A stretch of 64,000 nucleotides of DNA from an uncultured Bacilli bacterium. GTDB taxonomy: Bacteria; Bacillota_I; Bacilli_A; RF39; UBA660. Under the pieces are notes generated by a model. It was not told the origin of the DNA. It searched no databases and was given only the letters and a program-made list of their open reading frames with translations. The stretch lies in assembly GCA_934120635.1 (NCBI GenBank), contig CAKOUR010000002.1, positions 1 to 64,000 of the forward strand, given 5' to 3'. Position numbers and translations under genes: made by a program. Shown piece after piece: positions 47,326-56,943 of this stretch. Positions within the stretch are counted from its first letter, which is position 1. Each line of letters opens with the position of its first letter.

Positions 47326-47985
47326 CTACTGAACACTTTCTAATTCAAATATATAAATGGTTTGTTTTGTTTCATCATCCTTTGTACAAGTGATTAAAGT
47401 TAAACAGGTTTTACTTTCATCACGATAAATTGTTACTGTTCCATCTTTGGTATCATTATATATATTAACAACTTTATAAGTATATTTTTTATTTTCATAA
47501 GTAATTGTTGCCGTATCACCTACTACTAATTGATATAAATTTCCAAAGTAACTATTACTGTAATTTCCTGAATGTCCAATAATAATGGTATTTCCATTTT
47601 TTTCATCTGGATAAGATGATGAATCTAATACTTTTAAGTTAAATTTTACATTGTTTAGTGATGATTCTTTTTTATAAAAACCTTTATTAAAACTAATTTT
47701 AGGAATTTCTAAGATACCTGCATAAGTTTCATAATCATTATTTGTTGTTACTGGTTGCTGTGGTTGTGTTTGTTGCTCTTCTTTTTTCTCTTCTTTTTGT
47801 TGTTCTTCTTGTTTTTTTGCTTCTGCTTCTTTTTCTTCTTTTAAAAGTTCTGTTAATTCTAGATTTGTTGCACTAAATACTTTTTCTCTTTTTGCAACAA
47901 CATAATCGTTTAATAATAATGAAATTCCTACTATAATTAGAATAAGACATAAAAGTATTTTATTTTTTAACTTTTTTGTATTCAT
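47326..47985 (-). CDS. Sortase-like protein, variant active site
   Basis: A 219-residue sortase. An N-terminal membrane helix (about 9-26) is followed by a Glu/Lys/Gln-rich linker and the beta-barrel. H138 in IIGHSGN and C200 in LITCT are the catalytic His and Cys. The usual Arg some nine residues after the Cys is not seen; the place reads TKDDETKQTIYIF. A class C/D-like role in anchoring or cross-linking surface proteins is likely, but activity may differ. Start at 47985 follows AAGGTGAT. No LPXTG-type substrate was noticed in the window. Confidence 0.7.
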   Translation of the reverse strand: MNTKKLKNKILLCLILIIVGISLLLNDYVVAKREKVFSATNLELTELLKEEKEAEAKKQEEQQKEEKKEEQQTQPQQPVTTNNDYETYAGILEIPKISFNKGFYKKESSLNNVKFNLKVLDSSSYPDEKNGNTIIIGHSGNYSNSYFGNLYQLVVGDTATITYENKKYTYKVVNIYNDTKDGTVTIYRDESKTCLTLITCTKDDETKQTIYIFELESVQ

Positions 47986-48135
47986 TACCATCACCTTCCC
48001 CATAATATTTATTGGGAAACTACTTAAAATTCATTTAACCCTTTGTTCTCTTTTTGTATTTCCCTTGATTTGGTTAACTATTTTAACACTAAAAAAACTT
48101 GTTGTCAAGGCATTTTTTTAACTTTTAGGAAACTA

Positions 48136-48176
48136 TTAGCAATCTAACTTGACAATTGCTAAAAAAGTGCTATAAT
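48136..48176 (+). promoter_or_regulatory. clpB: clpB promoter with CIRCE-like HrcA operator
   Basis: TTGACA (48149-48154), 16 bp, TATAAT (48171-48176). The inverted repeat TTAGCAATC, N9, AATTGCTAA (48136-48162) overlaps the -35 box. It has the CIRCE layout, two 9-bp halves 9 bp apart, with AAT in place of the usual ACTC end. A repeat of the same form lies before hrcA. Confidence 0.7.
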
Positions 48177-48209
48177 AGGGACATATAATGAAGAAAGGAA
48201 GTGTTATAT

Positions 48210-50315
48210 ATGCAAAATAATTATCAAGAAGAACAAGTAAAACCACTTGAAAAATATGGTCGAGATATTACTAAAATGGTTGTTGATGGAAAAATTGATC
48301 CAGTTATTGGCCGTGATGAAGAAATTAGAAGTATTACTAGAATTTTATCTCGTAAAACCAAAAATAATCCTGTTTTAATTGGTGAAGCTGGTGTTGGTAA
48401 AACAGCTATTGTAGAAGGTCTTGCCAGTCGTATTATTAAAGGAGATGTACCAAATAGTTTAAAAAACAAAACCATTTGGGAATTAGATATGGGAGCTTTA
48501 ATCGCTGGAGCAAAATATCGTGGTGAATTTGAAGAAAGATTAAAAGCTGTATTAAAAGAAGTAAAGAATAGTCATGGGGATATCATTATGTTTATTGATG
48601 AAATTCATATGATTGTTGGTGCTGGAGGTATGGAAGGCGCTATGGACGCTGGAAATATGTTAAAGCCAATGCTTGCACGTGGAGAAATTCATTGTATCGG
48701 AGCTACTACTTTAAATGAATATCGTAAATATATTGAAAAAGATGGAGCCCTAGAAAGAAGATTTCAAAAAGTTCAAGTTAAAGAACCCACAGTTTTAGAT
48801 ACTATTACTATTTTAAGAGGTTTGAAATCAAGGTTTGAAGTTTATCATGGAGTAAACATTAAAGATCGTGCTTTAGTTGCAGCGGCTACTTTGTCTGATC
48901 GTTATATTACTAGTCGTTTCTTACCTGATAAAGCGATTGACTTAGTTGATGAGGCTTGTGCTACGATTAAGGTACAAATGGAGTCTGTTCCAACTGAACT
49001 TGATGCTTTAACAAGAAAAATTATGCGCTTACAGATTGAAAAAGAAGCTTTAAAAAAAGAAAAAGATGATATTTCAAAAGCGAGAAAATTAGAAATTGAA
49101 AAAAGTTTAAGTATTTTACATGAAAAAGAGCAAGAAATTAGTCGTGCTTGGGAAGAGGAAAAAGAAGTAAATACGGCTATTAGTAAAAAGAAAGAGGAAA
49201 TCGAAAAAGCAAATTATCGTTTGGAGATTGCTGAGGCTAATTATGATTTAGAATCAGCTGCTAGATTGCGTCATGGGGTAATTCCTAAATTGGAAAGTGA
49301 ACTTCAAGAATTAAACAAACAAAATAAGAATGATATTTTGTCTGATACTGTTGATGAAGAAGATATTGCCGCTATTATCTCTAAATGGACAATGATTCCC
49401 GTTCAGAAACTTGTTGGTAGTGAACGAGATAAATTATTAAACTTAGAAAAAAATATGAACGAGCGTGTTATTGGTCAAAAAGAAGCTATCCACTTAGTCA
49501 GTGAAGCAATCATTCGTGCAAGAGCAGGAATTAAAGATCCTAATCGTCCTATCGGTTCTTTCATTTTCTTAGGTCCTACTGGTGTTGGTAAAACTGAGGT
49601 AGCTAGAACTTTAGCATATGAATTGTTTGATGATGAACGACATATGGTTAGGATTGATATGAGTGAATATATGGAACCCCATTCTGTCGCTAGATTAATT
49701 GGCTCTCCTCCAGGATATGTCGGCTATGACGATGGTGGTCAGTTAACTGAAGCTGTTAGAAGAAATCCTTACTCTATTGTCTTATTTGATGAAATTGAAA
49801 AAGCACATAAAGATGTCTTTAATATTTTACTTCAAATCCTAGATGATGGTCGAATTACAGATGGTCAAGGAAGAACAGTTGATTTTAAGAATACCATTAT
49901 TATTATGACTTCTAATTTAGGAAGTGAATATATCTTAGAGAAAAAGGAAAATGCTAATGAGTTGGTAATGAATGATCTTCATAAGACATTTAAGCCAGAA
50001 TTTATTAATCGTATTGATGAAATTATTATTTTCCATTCTTTATCTAAAGAAGTTGTTACACATATTCTAGATAAAATTATTCATGAAATTGAGGTAAGAC
50101 TTCATGATAAGAGAATAAAAATTTCTCTTACTGAGGAAGCTAAAAATTTGATTATTGATAGTGCTTATGATGAAAATTTTGGTGCTAGACCAATTAAAAG
50201 ATTTGTCCAAAGAAATATTGAATCTTTAATTGCTAATGCAATTTTGCAAGATAAGATTAAATATAATAGCACTATTACGATTGATGCTGACGATGGAAAA
50301 TTTCTTTTAAAATAA
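48210..50315 (+). CDS. clpB: ATP-dependent disaggregase ClpB without N domain
   Basis: A 701-residue Hsp100 that, with DnaK, pulls proteins out of aggregates. Two AAA+ modules are visible: GEAGVGKTAIVEG near 57 and GPTGVGKTEVART near 450, with Walker B FIDEIH near 130 and LFDEIEK near 520. Between them is the long coiled-coil M domain (about 265-380). The N-terminal Clp_N domain of about 140 residues is missing, so it starts at the first AAA+ linker. ATG at 48210 follows AAAGGAAG. The CIRCE-like operator points to HrcA heat-shock control. A ClpC-type assignment is less likely because of the M domain. Confidence 0.85.
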   Translation: MQNNYQEEQVKPLEKYGRDITKMVVDGKIDPVIGRDEEIRSITRILSRKTKNNPVLIGEAGVGKTAIVEGLASRIIKGDVPNSLKNKTIWELDMGALIAGAKYRGEFEERLKAVLKEVKNSHGDIIMFIDEIHMIVGAGGMEGAMDAGNMLKPMLARGEIHCIGATTLNEYRKYIEKDGALERRFQKVQVKEPTVLDTITILRGLKSRFEVYHGVNIKDRALVAAATLSDRYITSRFLPDKAIDLVDEACATIKVQMESVPTELDALTRKIMRLQIEKEALKKEKDDISKARKLEIEKSLSILHEKEQEISRAWEEEKEVNTAISKKKEEIEKANYRLEIAEANYDLESAARLRHGVIPKLESELQELNKQNKNDILSDTVDEEDIAAIISKWTMIPVQKLVGSERDKLLNLEKNMNERVIGQKEAIHLVSEAIIRARAGIKDPNRPIGSFIFLGPTGVGKTEVARTLAYELFDDERHMVRIDMSEYMEPHSVARLIGSPPGYVGYDDGGQLTEAVRRNPYSIVLFDEIEKAHKDVFNILLQILDDGRITDGQGRTVDFKNTIIIMTSNLGSEYILEKKENANELVMNDLHKTFKPEFINRIDEIIIFHSLSKEVVTHILDKIIHEIEVRLHDKRIKISLTEEAKNLIIDSAYDENFGARPIKRFVQRNIESLIANAILQDKIKYNSTITIDADDGKFLLK

Positions 50316-50318
50316 CAA

Positions 50319-50353
50319 AAATATAGAGTTTTAAAGGGCTCTATATTTTTTTA
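50319..50353. terminator. Bidirectional terminator after clpB
   Basis: Perfect stem ATATAGAG/CTCTATAT with T runs both ways; it covers the end of the Cse60-like gene. Confidence 0.7.
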
Positions 50354-50523
50354 TCTTGATATAAAATAAGGGCTGAGAAACAATAAATTTGTTCTTCTCC
50401 ATAAATTGCATTAGATACATTAAACTGAATATTAATAATTTCTCTTTCTTGTTCTTTTAAAAAATTATTGATATCTTCTTCTAAATCTTTTTCATGAGAT
50501 TCATCAAAAATTTTTACCTTCAT
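50341..50523 (-). CDS. Cse60-like small protein
   Basis: A 60-residue protein, KVKIFDESHEKDLEEDINNFL then IYCFSALILY, matching the Cse60 family of small Bacillus proteins (Cse60 is made in sporulation under sigma-E there). Function unknown. It suggests descent from a sporulating ancestor but does not show that this organism sporulates. It is convergent with clpB. Confidence 0.72.
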   Translation of the reverse strand: MKVKIFDESHEKDLEEDINNFLKEQEREIINIQFNVSNAIYGEEQIYCFSALILYQDKKI

Positions 50524-50576
50524 CTCCTATCACCAAAAGTATTATCTCAAGAAAAGGTTTCTTTTTTTGTCGAAAA

Positions 50577-50603
50577 AAGTTGATTGCTTTCACAACCAAC
50601 TTA
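50577..50603 (-). terminator. Terminator after lipoprotein gene
   Basis: Minus strand stem AAGTTGGTTG/CAATCAACTT then a T run. Confidence 0.6.
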
Positions 50604-51059
50604 CATTTGATAATAAACTTCTTTTTTTTCTCCAGTATCACTCTGATACTCTATCCATACTTTTAAATTTAATTTTAAAGAACTAATATTCTTAGTAGAC
50701 TCGATTGTCCCTTCTAATTCTACTTCATTGAAATCTTTATTTCCTGACAGTAATTCTTCTTTATCATCAAATAGTCCTATTGTTGGAAATACCGCTTCAT
50801 TGCTATAGTTATTTACTACCATTGCTCTTATTTTATGCATATTTTCTTTAGGGTTTATTAAGGTAACTTTATAATCAATAGTCTGTTCATCTTCTCTTTC
50901 AATATCAATAATGATATCTAAGGGAAGATCTTTTGAGTATTCTTTTGTGCTTAATAAGTTATTTTTATAAGCAATATAATCATTTTTTTCTTGTTCTTCT
51001 TGATTTTCACATCCCGTAAAGAGAAATAGTATTAAAATAAGACAACAAATTTTTCTCAT
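50601..51059 (-). CDS. Lipoprotein of unknown function
   Basis: A 152-residue protein with a type II signal peptide: RKICCLILILFLFTGC, with the lipobox LFTGC giving the lipidated Cys at about 17. The outer domain is beta-rich (IDYKVTLINPKENMHKIRAMVVNN). Anchored to the outer face of the membrane. It follows alaS by 69 bp but has its own ribosome site. Confidence 0.7.
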   Translation of the reverse strand: MRKICCLILILFLFTGCENQEEQEKNDYIAYKNNLLSTKEYSKDLPLDIIIDIEREDEQTIDYKVTLINPKENMHKIRAMVVNNYSNEAVFPTIGLFDDKEELLSGNKDFNEVELEGTIESTKNISSLKLNLKVWIEYQSDTGEKKEVYYQM

Positions 51060-51128
51060 GTTCCACCTACTTGAATATAGTATACTATAAAATTAATTTC
51101 TTGTTAAGTATTTTATTTCTAGTTGACA

Positions 51129-53822
51129 CTAATTATTTTTGATTTGATTTTTTAATTCATTTAAATATTCTGCTAAATGTTCAGCTTCACTGCCACCACC
51201 TTGAGCAAATTTAGGGCTTCCTCCCCCATTTCCTTTACATTTTACAGAAAGTTCTTTGACGAGAACACCACAATTTACTTTATCGCTATTGGATTTAGAA
51301 ATGATATTGACATGATTATCTTTGACATTAGCTAGTAAGACAAAGCAGTTTTCATACTTATTAATAATAGCATCGGCTAAGCCTCTCATACTATCAATAT
51401 CATAATCTTCTAATATGACAATACTTGTTTTTATTCCATTAATGACTTCCATATTTGTAGTAAAGGCAGTAATATCACTTACCGTACTTTGCATTTTTAG
51501 TGTTTTATATTTCTTTTCTAATTCTTTTATTTTATCTTTTAATTCTAGTAATTTATTTTTATATTCTACTACTCCTTCATAACTTGATAATTCTTTATCT
51601 TGAAAATCGAATTCAAAATCTAGAGTAATATTTTGTTCTTTAGCTTCTACTAAAATATTTTTAGCTTTAGAAAGTAATTTTTTTATCTCAGTTTGATAGG
51701 GATCTACTACTAGATGAAGTAAATCGTTCATATTTTTACTTGTTGTACCTTCAATTCTAAAGGTATCTGCTCCTTTGTTTTCTATAGAAATAATGGCAAT
51801 TTTTCCAATCATACTCGTATTTGGTACATGTGTTCCTGCACATAATTCTATTGAATCTCCAATCGTTACTACACGAACGATATCTCCATATTTATCATCA
51901 AATAATGCCATAGCGCCTTTTTTCTTGGCTTCTTCGATTGGTAAATATTCAATAATAGTGTCAACATTTTGTGCAACTCTTTCGTTTACTCTTTTTTCAA
52001 TTCTAATAATTAAATCATCACTTAATCTTCCATGGTAAGTAAAATCAAATCTAAAGGTATTTTCATCTACTCTACTTCCTGCTTGATGAACGTTGTTTCC
52101 TAAAAATTCTTGAAGTGTTTTTTGTAACAAATGTGTAGCGCTATGATTTTTCATGATTGCTTCACGACGCTCTTGCATAACATGAGTTAAAACAGTACTT
52201 CCTTTTTTTAGTGTTCCTTCTAAAATTTTAACATGTAATAAATGCTGTTTATTAGGTGCTTTTACAACTTCATCTACTTCTACTTTACAGTCATCATTTT
52301 TTAAATAACCAATATCGTAAATTTGTCCACCAGACTCTGCATAAAAGGGATTTTCTTCTAGAAAAACATATCCTTCATCAGTAATAGAATCTACAAATTG
52401 ATTATCTTTCATGATATCCATTACTATCGTTTTATTTCCTAACTTTTCATAGCCGACAAATTTACTTTCTTTCTTATAGTTCATTAATTGTTCATTTTGA
52501 AGATTCATGCTACTTACTACTTTACGATTTTGTCTTGCCATTACTTTTTGCATTTCCATATATTTATAGAATTCATCTTTATCTACACTAAGTCCTAATT
52601 CATTTGCGTATTCTATCGTTAATTCTACTGGGAATCCATAAGTATCATATAATTTAAAAGCATCTTCTCCAGAAATTTCTTTTGAAGTATTATTTTTACA
52701 TAACTCCTCTAGTCTTTTTTCTCCAGAAATTAATGTTTTATGGAATAAATCTTCTTCTTTTGTAATTTGCTCTTTAATGATTTCTTTATTTGGTAGTAAG
52801 TCTGGATAAATATTTCCGTATTTTTCCATTACGATATCGACTAATTCTGCCATAAAGGTTTTATTAATGTTAAGTTTTCGACTCATCATAATAGATCGTC
52901 TTAATAATCTTCTTAAAACATATCCCCTTCCATAATTTTCAAAGGTTGCTCCATCGGATAGGGCAAATGTTAATGTACGGATATGATCAGCGATTACTTT
53001 AAATTCTTTTTGACCTTGATAAGGAATTTCACTGATTTCTGCTATTTTATCCATTATTGGTAAGAAAAGATCGGTTTCATAATTGGTTACTGCACCTTGC
53101 ATGATGCAAGCCATTCTTTCAACACCCATACCTGTATCAATATTTTTACTTGGTAATTCTTCATATTGATCACGAGGAACTCCCTCTTTAGCATTATATT
53201 GACTAAAAACATTATTCCATATTTCAATATAGCGATCATTTTCTAAATCTTCTTTTAATAATTGAATTCCTTTTTTTTCTGGATCAAATTTTTCTCCTCT
53301 ATCATAAAAAATTTCGCTATCAGGTCCACTTGGTCCTTCTCCTATTTCCCAGAAGTTTCCTTCTAAAGGAATAATATGAGTCGGATCTACTCCAAGACTG
53401 ATCCATAAATCATAAGCTTCTTTATCTTGAGGATATACTGTCATATATAGTTTATCTTTATCGAAGGCAAAGTATTCTTTACCAGTTAATAATTCAAAAG
53501 CCCATGTTAATGCTTCTTTTTTAAAATAATCTCCAACGGAAAAATTTCCTAACATTTGGAAGAAAGTATGATGTCTTGCAGTTACCCCTACATTTTCAAT
53601 ATCATTTGTACGAATACATTTTTGACAACTTGTTAATCTTCTATTTTTTGGTACAATACTTCCATCAAAATACTTTTTTAAAGGTGTTACTCCAGCATTT
53701 ATCCATAAGACACTTGGATCGTCTTTAGGAATTAAAGAAGCACTTTCTACTTCTAGATGTCCTTTACTTACAAAAAAATCAATGTATGTTCTAATAATTT
53801 GTTCTCCTGTCATTTGTTTCAT
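51129..53822 (-). CDS. alaS: Alanyl-tRNA synthetase AlaRS
   Basis: An 897-residue class II synthetase that charges tRNA-Ala. The catalytic domain opens with IRTYIDFFVSKGHLEVESASLIP and PLKKYFDG. The editing domain has HSATHLL near 562 and CAGTHV near 665, the zinc-binding pair. The C-terminal C-Ala domain has KCKGNGGGSPKFAQGGG. Length is full. AAGGAAG precedes the ATG. No T-box leader is visible upstream, since a kinase gene ends 12 bp away. Confidence 0.97.
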   Translation of the reverse strand: MKQMTGEQIIRTYIDFFVSKGHLEVESASLIPKDDPSVLWINAGVTPLKKYFDGSIVPKNRRLTSCQKCIRTNDIENVGVTARHHTFFQMLGNFSVGDYFKKEALTWAFELLTGKEYFAFDKDKLYMTVYPQDKEAYDLWISLGVDPTHIIPLEGNFWEIGEGPSGPDSEIFYDRGEKFDPEKKGIQLLKEDLENDRYIEIWNNVFSQYNAKEGVPRDQYEELPSKNIDTGMGVERMACIMQGAVTNYETDLFLPIMDKIAEISEIPYQGQKEFKVIADHIRTLTFALSDGATFENYGRGYVLRRLLRRSIMMSRKLNINKTFMAELVDIVMEKYGNIYPDLLPNKEIIKEQITKEEDLFHKTLISGEKRLEELCKNNTSKEISGEDAFKLYDTYGFPVELTIEYANELGLSVDKDEFYKYMEMQKVMARQNRKVVSSMNLQNEQLMNYKKESKFVGYEKLGNKTIVMDIMKDNQFVDSITDEGYVFLEENPFYAESGGQIYDIGYLKNDDCKVEVDEVVKAPNKQHLLHVKILEGTLKKGSTVLTHVMQERREAIMKNHSATHLLQKTLQEFLGNNVHQAGSRVDENTFRFDFTYHGRLSDDLIIRIEKRVNERVAQNVDTIIEYLPIEEAKKKGAMALFDDKYGDIVRVVTIGDSIELCAGTHVPNTSMIGKIAIISIENKGADTFRIEGTTSKNMNDLLHLVVDPYQTEIKKLLSKAKNILVEAKEQNITLDFEFDFQDKELSSYEGVVEYKNKLLELKDKIKELEKKYKTLKMQSTVSDITAFTTNMEVINGIKTSIVILEDYDIDSMRGLADAIINKYENCFVLLANVKDNHVNIISKSNSDKVNCGVLVKELSVKCKGNGGGSPKFAQGGGSEAEHLAEYLNELKNQIKNN

Positions 53823-53834
53823 TTTTTCACTTCC

Positions 53835-54377
53835 TTAAATTTGTTTAATGATTTCTTCTAATCTTTTTTCATATTCTTCTAATGTTCCATTATTTAATAT
53901 AAAGTAATCGGCATAAGCAATAGGAGGTGCTTTGGCGATATTTTCGATTTCAGCTAAATCTCTTTCTTTAGCTTCCTTTTTCGTGAGTGGTCTAACTTCT
54001 CTTTCCGTAAGGCGTTTATAACGAATTTTTTTATCGGTAATGATAGCAATCGTTTTCATGTCTTTGCCTAATTCTTCATTTAAAATTTTATATTCTTCCC
54101 AAGAATATAGTCCATCTAAAACGACATTATTTTCTATAGATAATTCTTTTATTTTGGGAAGTAAGATTTTAGCGAATGCTCCCATTCCTAAATCTTCTCT
54201 TAATTTTTCACGCATCATTTTTTCATTTTCAGGGGTTACTTCTAATCCTTTTTCTTTTAATTTTTCTAATGTTACGCCCCCAAAATAAACTTTTTGGAAT
54301 CCTTTTTTTTCTAAAATATCAGAAGCGATACTTTTTCCACTTCCACACATTCCTACAATGGCTACGATTTTATTCAT
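53835..54377 (-). CDS. P-loop kinase, dephospho-CoA kinase-like
   Basis: A 180-residue small kinase. Walker A is GMCGSGKS at 9-16. DGLYSWEEYKIL near 93 and RYKRLTEREVRPLTKKEAKERD near 118 resemble the DCK/nucleoside-monophosphate kinase lid. CoaE from related bacteria has a similar start (VGLTGGIGSGKS), but the match is partial. Substrate unproven. It overlaps the next kinase gene by 4 bp and is followed by alaS. Confidence 0.65.
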   Translation of the reverse strand: MNKIVAIVGMCGSGKSIASDILEKKGFQKVYFGGVTLEKLKEKGLEVTPENEKMMREKLREDLGMGAFAKILLPKIKELSIENNVVLDGLYSWEEYKILNEELGKDMKTIAIITDKKIRYKRLTEREVRPLTKKEAKERDLAEIENIAKAPPIAYADYFILNNGTLEEYEKRLEEIIKQI

Positions 54378-54943
54378 ATTCTTCCTTCTTTCTCTAAATT
54401 TTTAATTATTTTTAAGACATCTAATTGTAGTTTTTCTAAAGAAGTATTTTCAATTTTATAGTCATAGTTACAATAATTATCTAATGCTACTTCGGTGATA
54501 TCTTCTTGTTGTTCTTTGGTTAAAATACTTAAATAGTTTTTTCTTTTTACTCCAATTGTTACTACATTTGTAAAATTTTCTTTTACTTTGTTGATTTCTT
54601 CTTCAAAGCGTACATCTGGGATAATCACCACATCCATAAAGTAAGAATAAAAAGATAAATCTTCTAATTGTCTATTGATAAAAAAGTTAGGATTAGAGAG
54701 TTTCTTTTTGATTAAATCTGAACTTAGTTTTTGAAGTAAATCTCTTGGCTTATCTTCATCATTAAACTCTTTTCCTGTTACTTCAACAATATATCTTTTT
54801 AAGTATTTTGTATAAGGAGATAAGATGACTTTCTTCTCTTTTTTTAAAAAATAATCTTTTAAATAGGAAGCAACTTCTCCTTTACCACTTCTTGCTTTTC
54901 CTGCGATTAGGATGATTAATGTATTTTTTTTATTAAAATTCAT
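54374..54943 (-). CDS. P-loop kinase, dNMP-kinase-like
   Basis: A 189-residue P-loop protein: AGKARSGKGEVASYL near 14 (Walker A), then LSPYTKYLKRYI and VVIIPDVRFEEEI near 105, a pattern of deoxynucleoside-monophosphate kinases of phage type. Probably phosphorylates a nucleotide; substrate unproven. It is co-transcribed with the preceding-type kinase (overlap of 4 bp) and lies 60 bp from mreD. Confidence 0.6.
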   Translation of the reverse strand: MNFNKKNTLIILIAGKARSGKGEVASYLKDYFLKKEKKVILSPYTKYLKRYIVEVTGKEFNDEDKPRDLLQKLSSDLIKKKLSNPNFFINRQLEDLSFYSYFMDVVIIPDVRFEEEINKVKENFTNVVTIGVKRKNYLSILTKEQQEDITEVALDNYCNYDYKIENTSLEKLQLDVLKIIKNLEKEGRI

Positions 54944-55002
54944 ATTGCACCTGAACTTTCTTTTTTATTATAGCAAATCCCAATTTTGTTGTAAATTCTT
55001 AA

Positions 55003-55512
55003 TTATTTGATTTCTCTTAAATTCAATTGATGAAATAATTTATCTAAAATAAAATAAAGTACTGTTGTATATATTAAAGTCATCGGAATGCTGTGAAGTA
55101 AGATTTCTAATAAATTGCCAAAATTATATTGATCATAGCCTACGGCAAATAAAAAGAAGAAGCTTGCGATATGGTAGATAAATATTCCTATTAATGTACT
55201 AATATTGATTGTAAAGTAATTATAGGGAAAATAGAAATGAAATAGTTTGCTAAAATAATAAACAACGATAAAAAGACAAATATTTAAAAAGACAGCATTG
55301 GTATAAGTAATTCCCATTAAGAATCCTGTTATGATTAATACGGCTAAATATTTTTTTTCATTTTCAAAATAAGGTTTTATTACTAATAATGCAATTAAGA
55401 TATATATTGTTGTAAATAATGATAAATCATGATAAATATATCCTGCATAATTTGAAGATATTGTTTGAAAAAGAAAGGAAAAAAGTAATGTTATGATACT
55501 TGTTATCATCAT
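55003..55512 (-). CDS. mreD: Rod-shape protein MreD
   Basis: A 169-residue membrane protein with about five helices, lacking distinctive residues, but directly after and overlapping mreC by 4 bp, as in most bacteria. It resembles MreD in size and hydrophobic profile. MreD works with MreC and the MreB-linked elongation complex. No mreB gene is in the window. Confidence 0.78.
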   Translation of the reverse strand: MMITSIITLLFSFLFQTISSNYAGYIYHDLSLFTTIYILIALLVIKPYFENEKKYLAVLIITGFLMGITYTNAVFLNICLFIVVYYFSKLFHFYFPYNYFTINISTLIGIFIYHIASFFFLFAVGYDQYNFGNLLEILLHSIPMTLIYTTVLYFILDKLFHQLNLREIK

Positions 55513-56357
55513 GAGGCATCATTCCTTTTTAGGACTGTTACAAAGTTAATATCATCAAATTTTGCAGATGGTTTTACATTGATAATCTTTGATAAATCAT
55601 AAACATCGGTAGTAATCCCTTCTACTTTTCCAATTAATATTCCACTTGGGAAGACTCCTCCTAATCCTGAGGTGTATACATAATCTCCATTATTTACTGT
55701 TGCTGTATTACTAATTCCTTCTACGGTTAGTAATCCTTTTTTATAGTCATAACCATTAATTATTCCTGTTAATTTGGTATCTCCATTAGTTACTGTTACA
55801 GAAATTTTATTATTTGTATCATTAGTAGTAATTAACTTTACGTCTGAAGAGAAAGTAGAAACATTGGTAATTTTACCAATTAATCCTGTTGAATTAATAA
55901 CTACCATTCCTTCTTTAATTCCGTTATGGCTTCCTTTATCAATTGTTAGCATATTATACCAATAAAAAGAATTTCTACTGATTACTGTTGCATTTAAGTA
56001 ATCATAATCAGTTAGCACATGATCAATATTTAGTTCTCCTTTTAATCTTTCGATTTCTTGTTTTAACTCAATATTTTCTGCCTCGGTTGCTTCCATTTTT
56101 TCAACATTTGATTTTAAGATTTGATTTTCTTTTTTTACTTCTTTTAGGGAAGTAAATTCCTCTATCATATTCGAAAATCCATTAATTGGTTTATAAAATA
56201 TTTTTTGTACTTCTACTACAATATCTTTGGTAAACGCTTCAAAAGTATTTAAATTTCTATCTTTTTTAATAGTATAAAATAATACTGCTGATACAATTAC
56301 AATAATTAAAATTACTAAAAATAATCGTCTGTTTTTTAAATTTTTTCTTTTTTTCAT
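55509..56357 (-). CDS. mreC: Rod-shape protein MreC
   Basis: A 282-residue bitopic protein of the cell-elongation complex. A basic start (KKRKNLKNRR) and one membrane helix (about 12-28) lead to a coiled coil (about 60-110) and the outer beta domain: ATVISRNSFYWYNMLTIDKGSHNGIKEGMVV, then GLIGKI, VYTSGLGGVFPSGILIGKV, the MreC signature. Length is normal. TAAAGGTGAT precedes the ATG. Confidence 0.92.
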   Translation of the reverse strand: MKKRKNLKNRRLFLVILIIVIVSAVLFYTIKKDRNLNTFEAFTKDIVVEVQKIFYKPINGFSNMIEEFTSLKEVKKENQILKSNVEKMEATEAENIELKQEIERLKGELNIDHVLTDYDYLNATVISRNSFYWYNMLTIDKGSHNGIKEGMVVINSTGLIGKITNVSTFSSDVKLITTNDTNNKISVTVTNGDTKLTGIINGYDYKKGLLTVEGISNTATVNNGDYVYTSGLGGVFPSGILIGKVEGITTDVYDLSKIINVKPSAKFDDINFVTVLKRNDAS

Positions 56358-56506
56358 TTTTAATCACCTTTACTTATTTCATTATATAATAAAATGATTA
56401 AAAATAAAAGGAGAGAAAGAAAATTCCTCGAAATATTTTTTGTTACATTACTACTGAACTGAGGTTTTAATGATTTAAACTTTATTGACGTTAGCAAATT
56501 TATTTA

Positions 56507-56716
56507 CTATAACAATAGAAAAATTTCTTTCATATAACTTGGACAATATCCTAACTTAGTATAAGTTTCATATATTCTAACAATTTCATTTCTTAATAAG
56601 GATTGCATACCGTTTTTTAAGCCAATATATTGTTTTACAACATAATCAAATCCTGACAAAAACCACATAAATAATATTTCTATCCAATATTTGATTACAA
56701 AATCTAACATTTGCAC
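56507..56716 (-). pseudogene. Phage-type small membrane protein, probable remnant
   Basis: A 69-residue protein: one membrane segment, then LKNGMQSLLRNEIVRIYETYTKLGYCPSYMKE, read in pieces, which resembles small proteins beside holin genes in Firmicutes phages (GMQALLR.. GY pattern from memory). Those usually go on for about 20 more residues after this point. Here the frame ends in EIFLLL; a one-base shift would extend it, so it may be frameshifted. GGGGTGATG gives a good ribosome site. It is alone, so likely a prophage scar. Confidence 0.45.
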
Positions 56717-56943
56717 ATCACCCCATTTTCAAATATAATACTAAATATAGTATTTAAAGTAAGTTTTTAAATATAAAAGATAAAATTATCAAAATATCCA
56801 TAATATAATTTTTTTAATTATCACTACTTTATTAAAAATGTTAAATTCGTATTTATTATTTAATTATAGTAATTTTAACATTAAAATCTAATGTTAAAAC
56901 TTAAAAATTATGATACAATCATTCATATAGGAGATAGTTAATT

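Noticed and set aside
53823..53834. T-box leader before alaS
   Set aside because: Only 12 bp separate alaS from the preceding kinase gene and no T-box sequence is seen.
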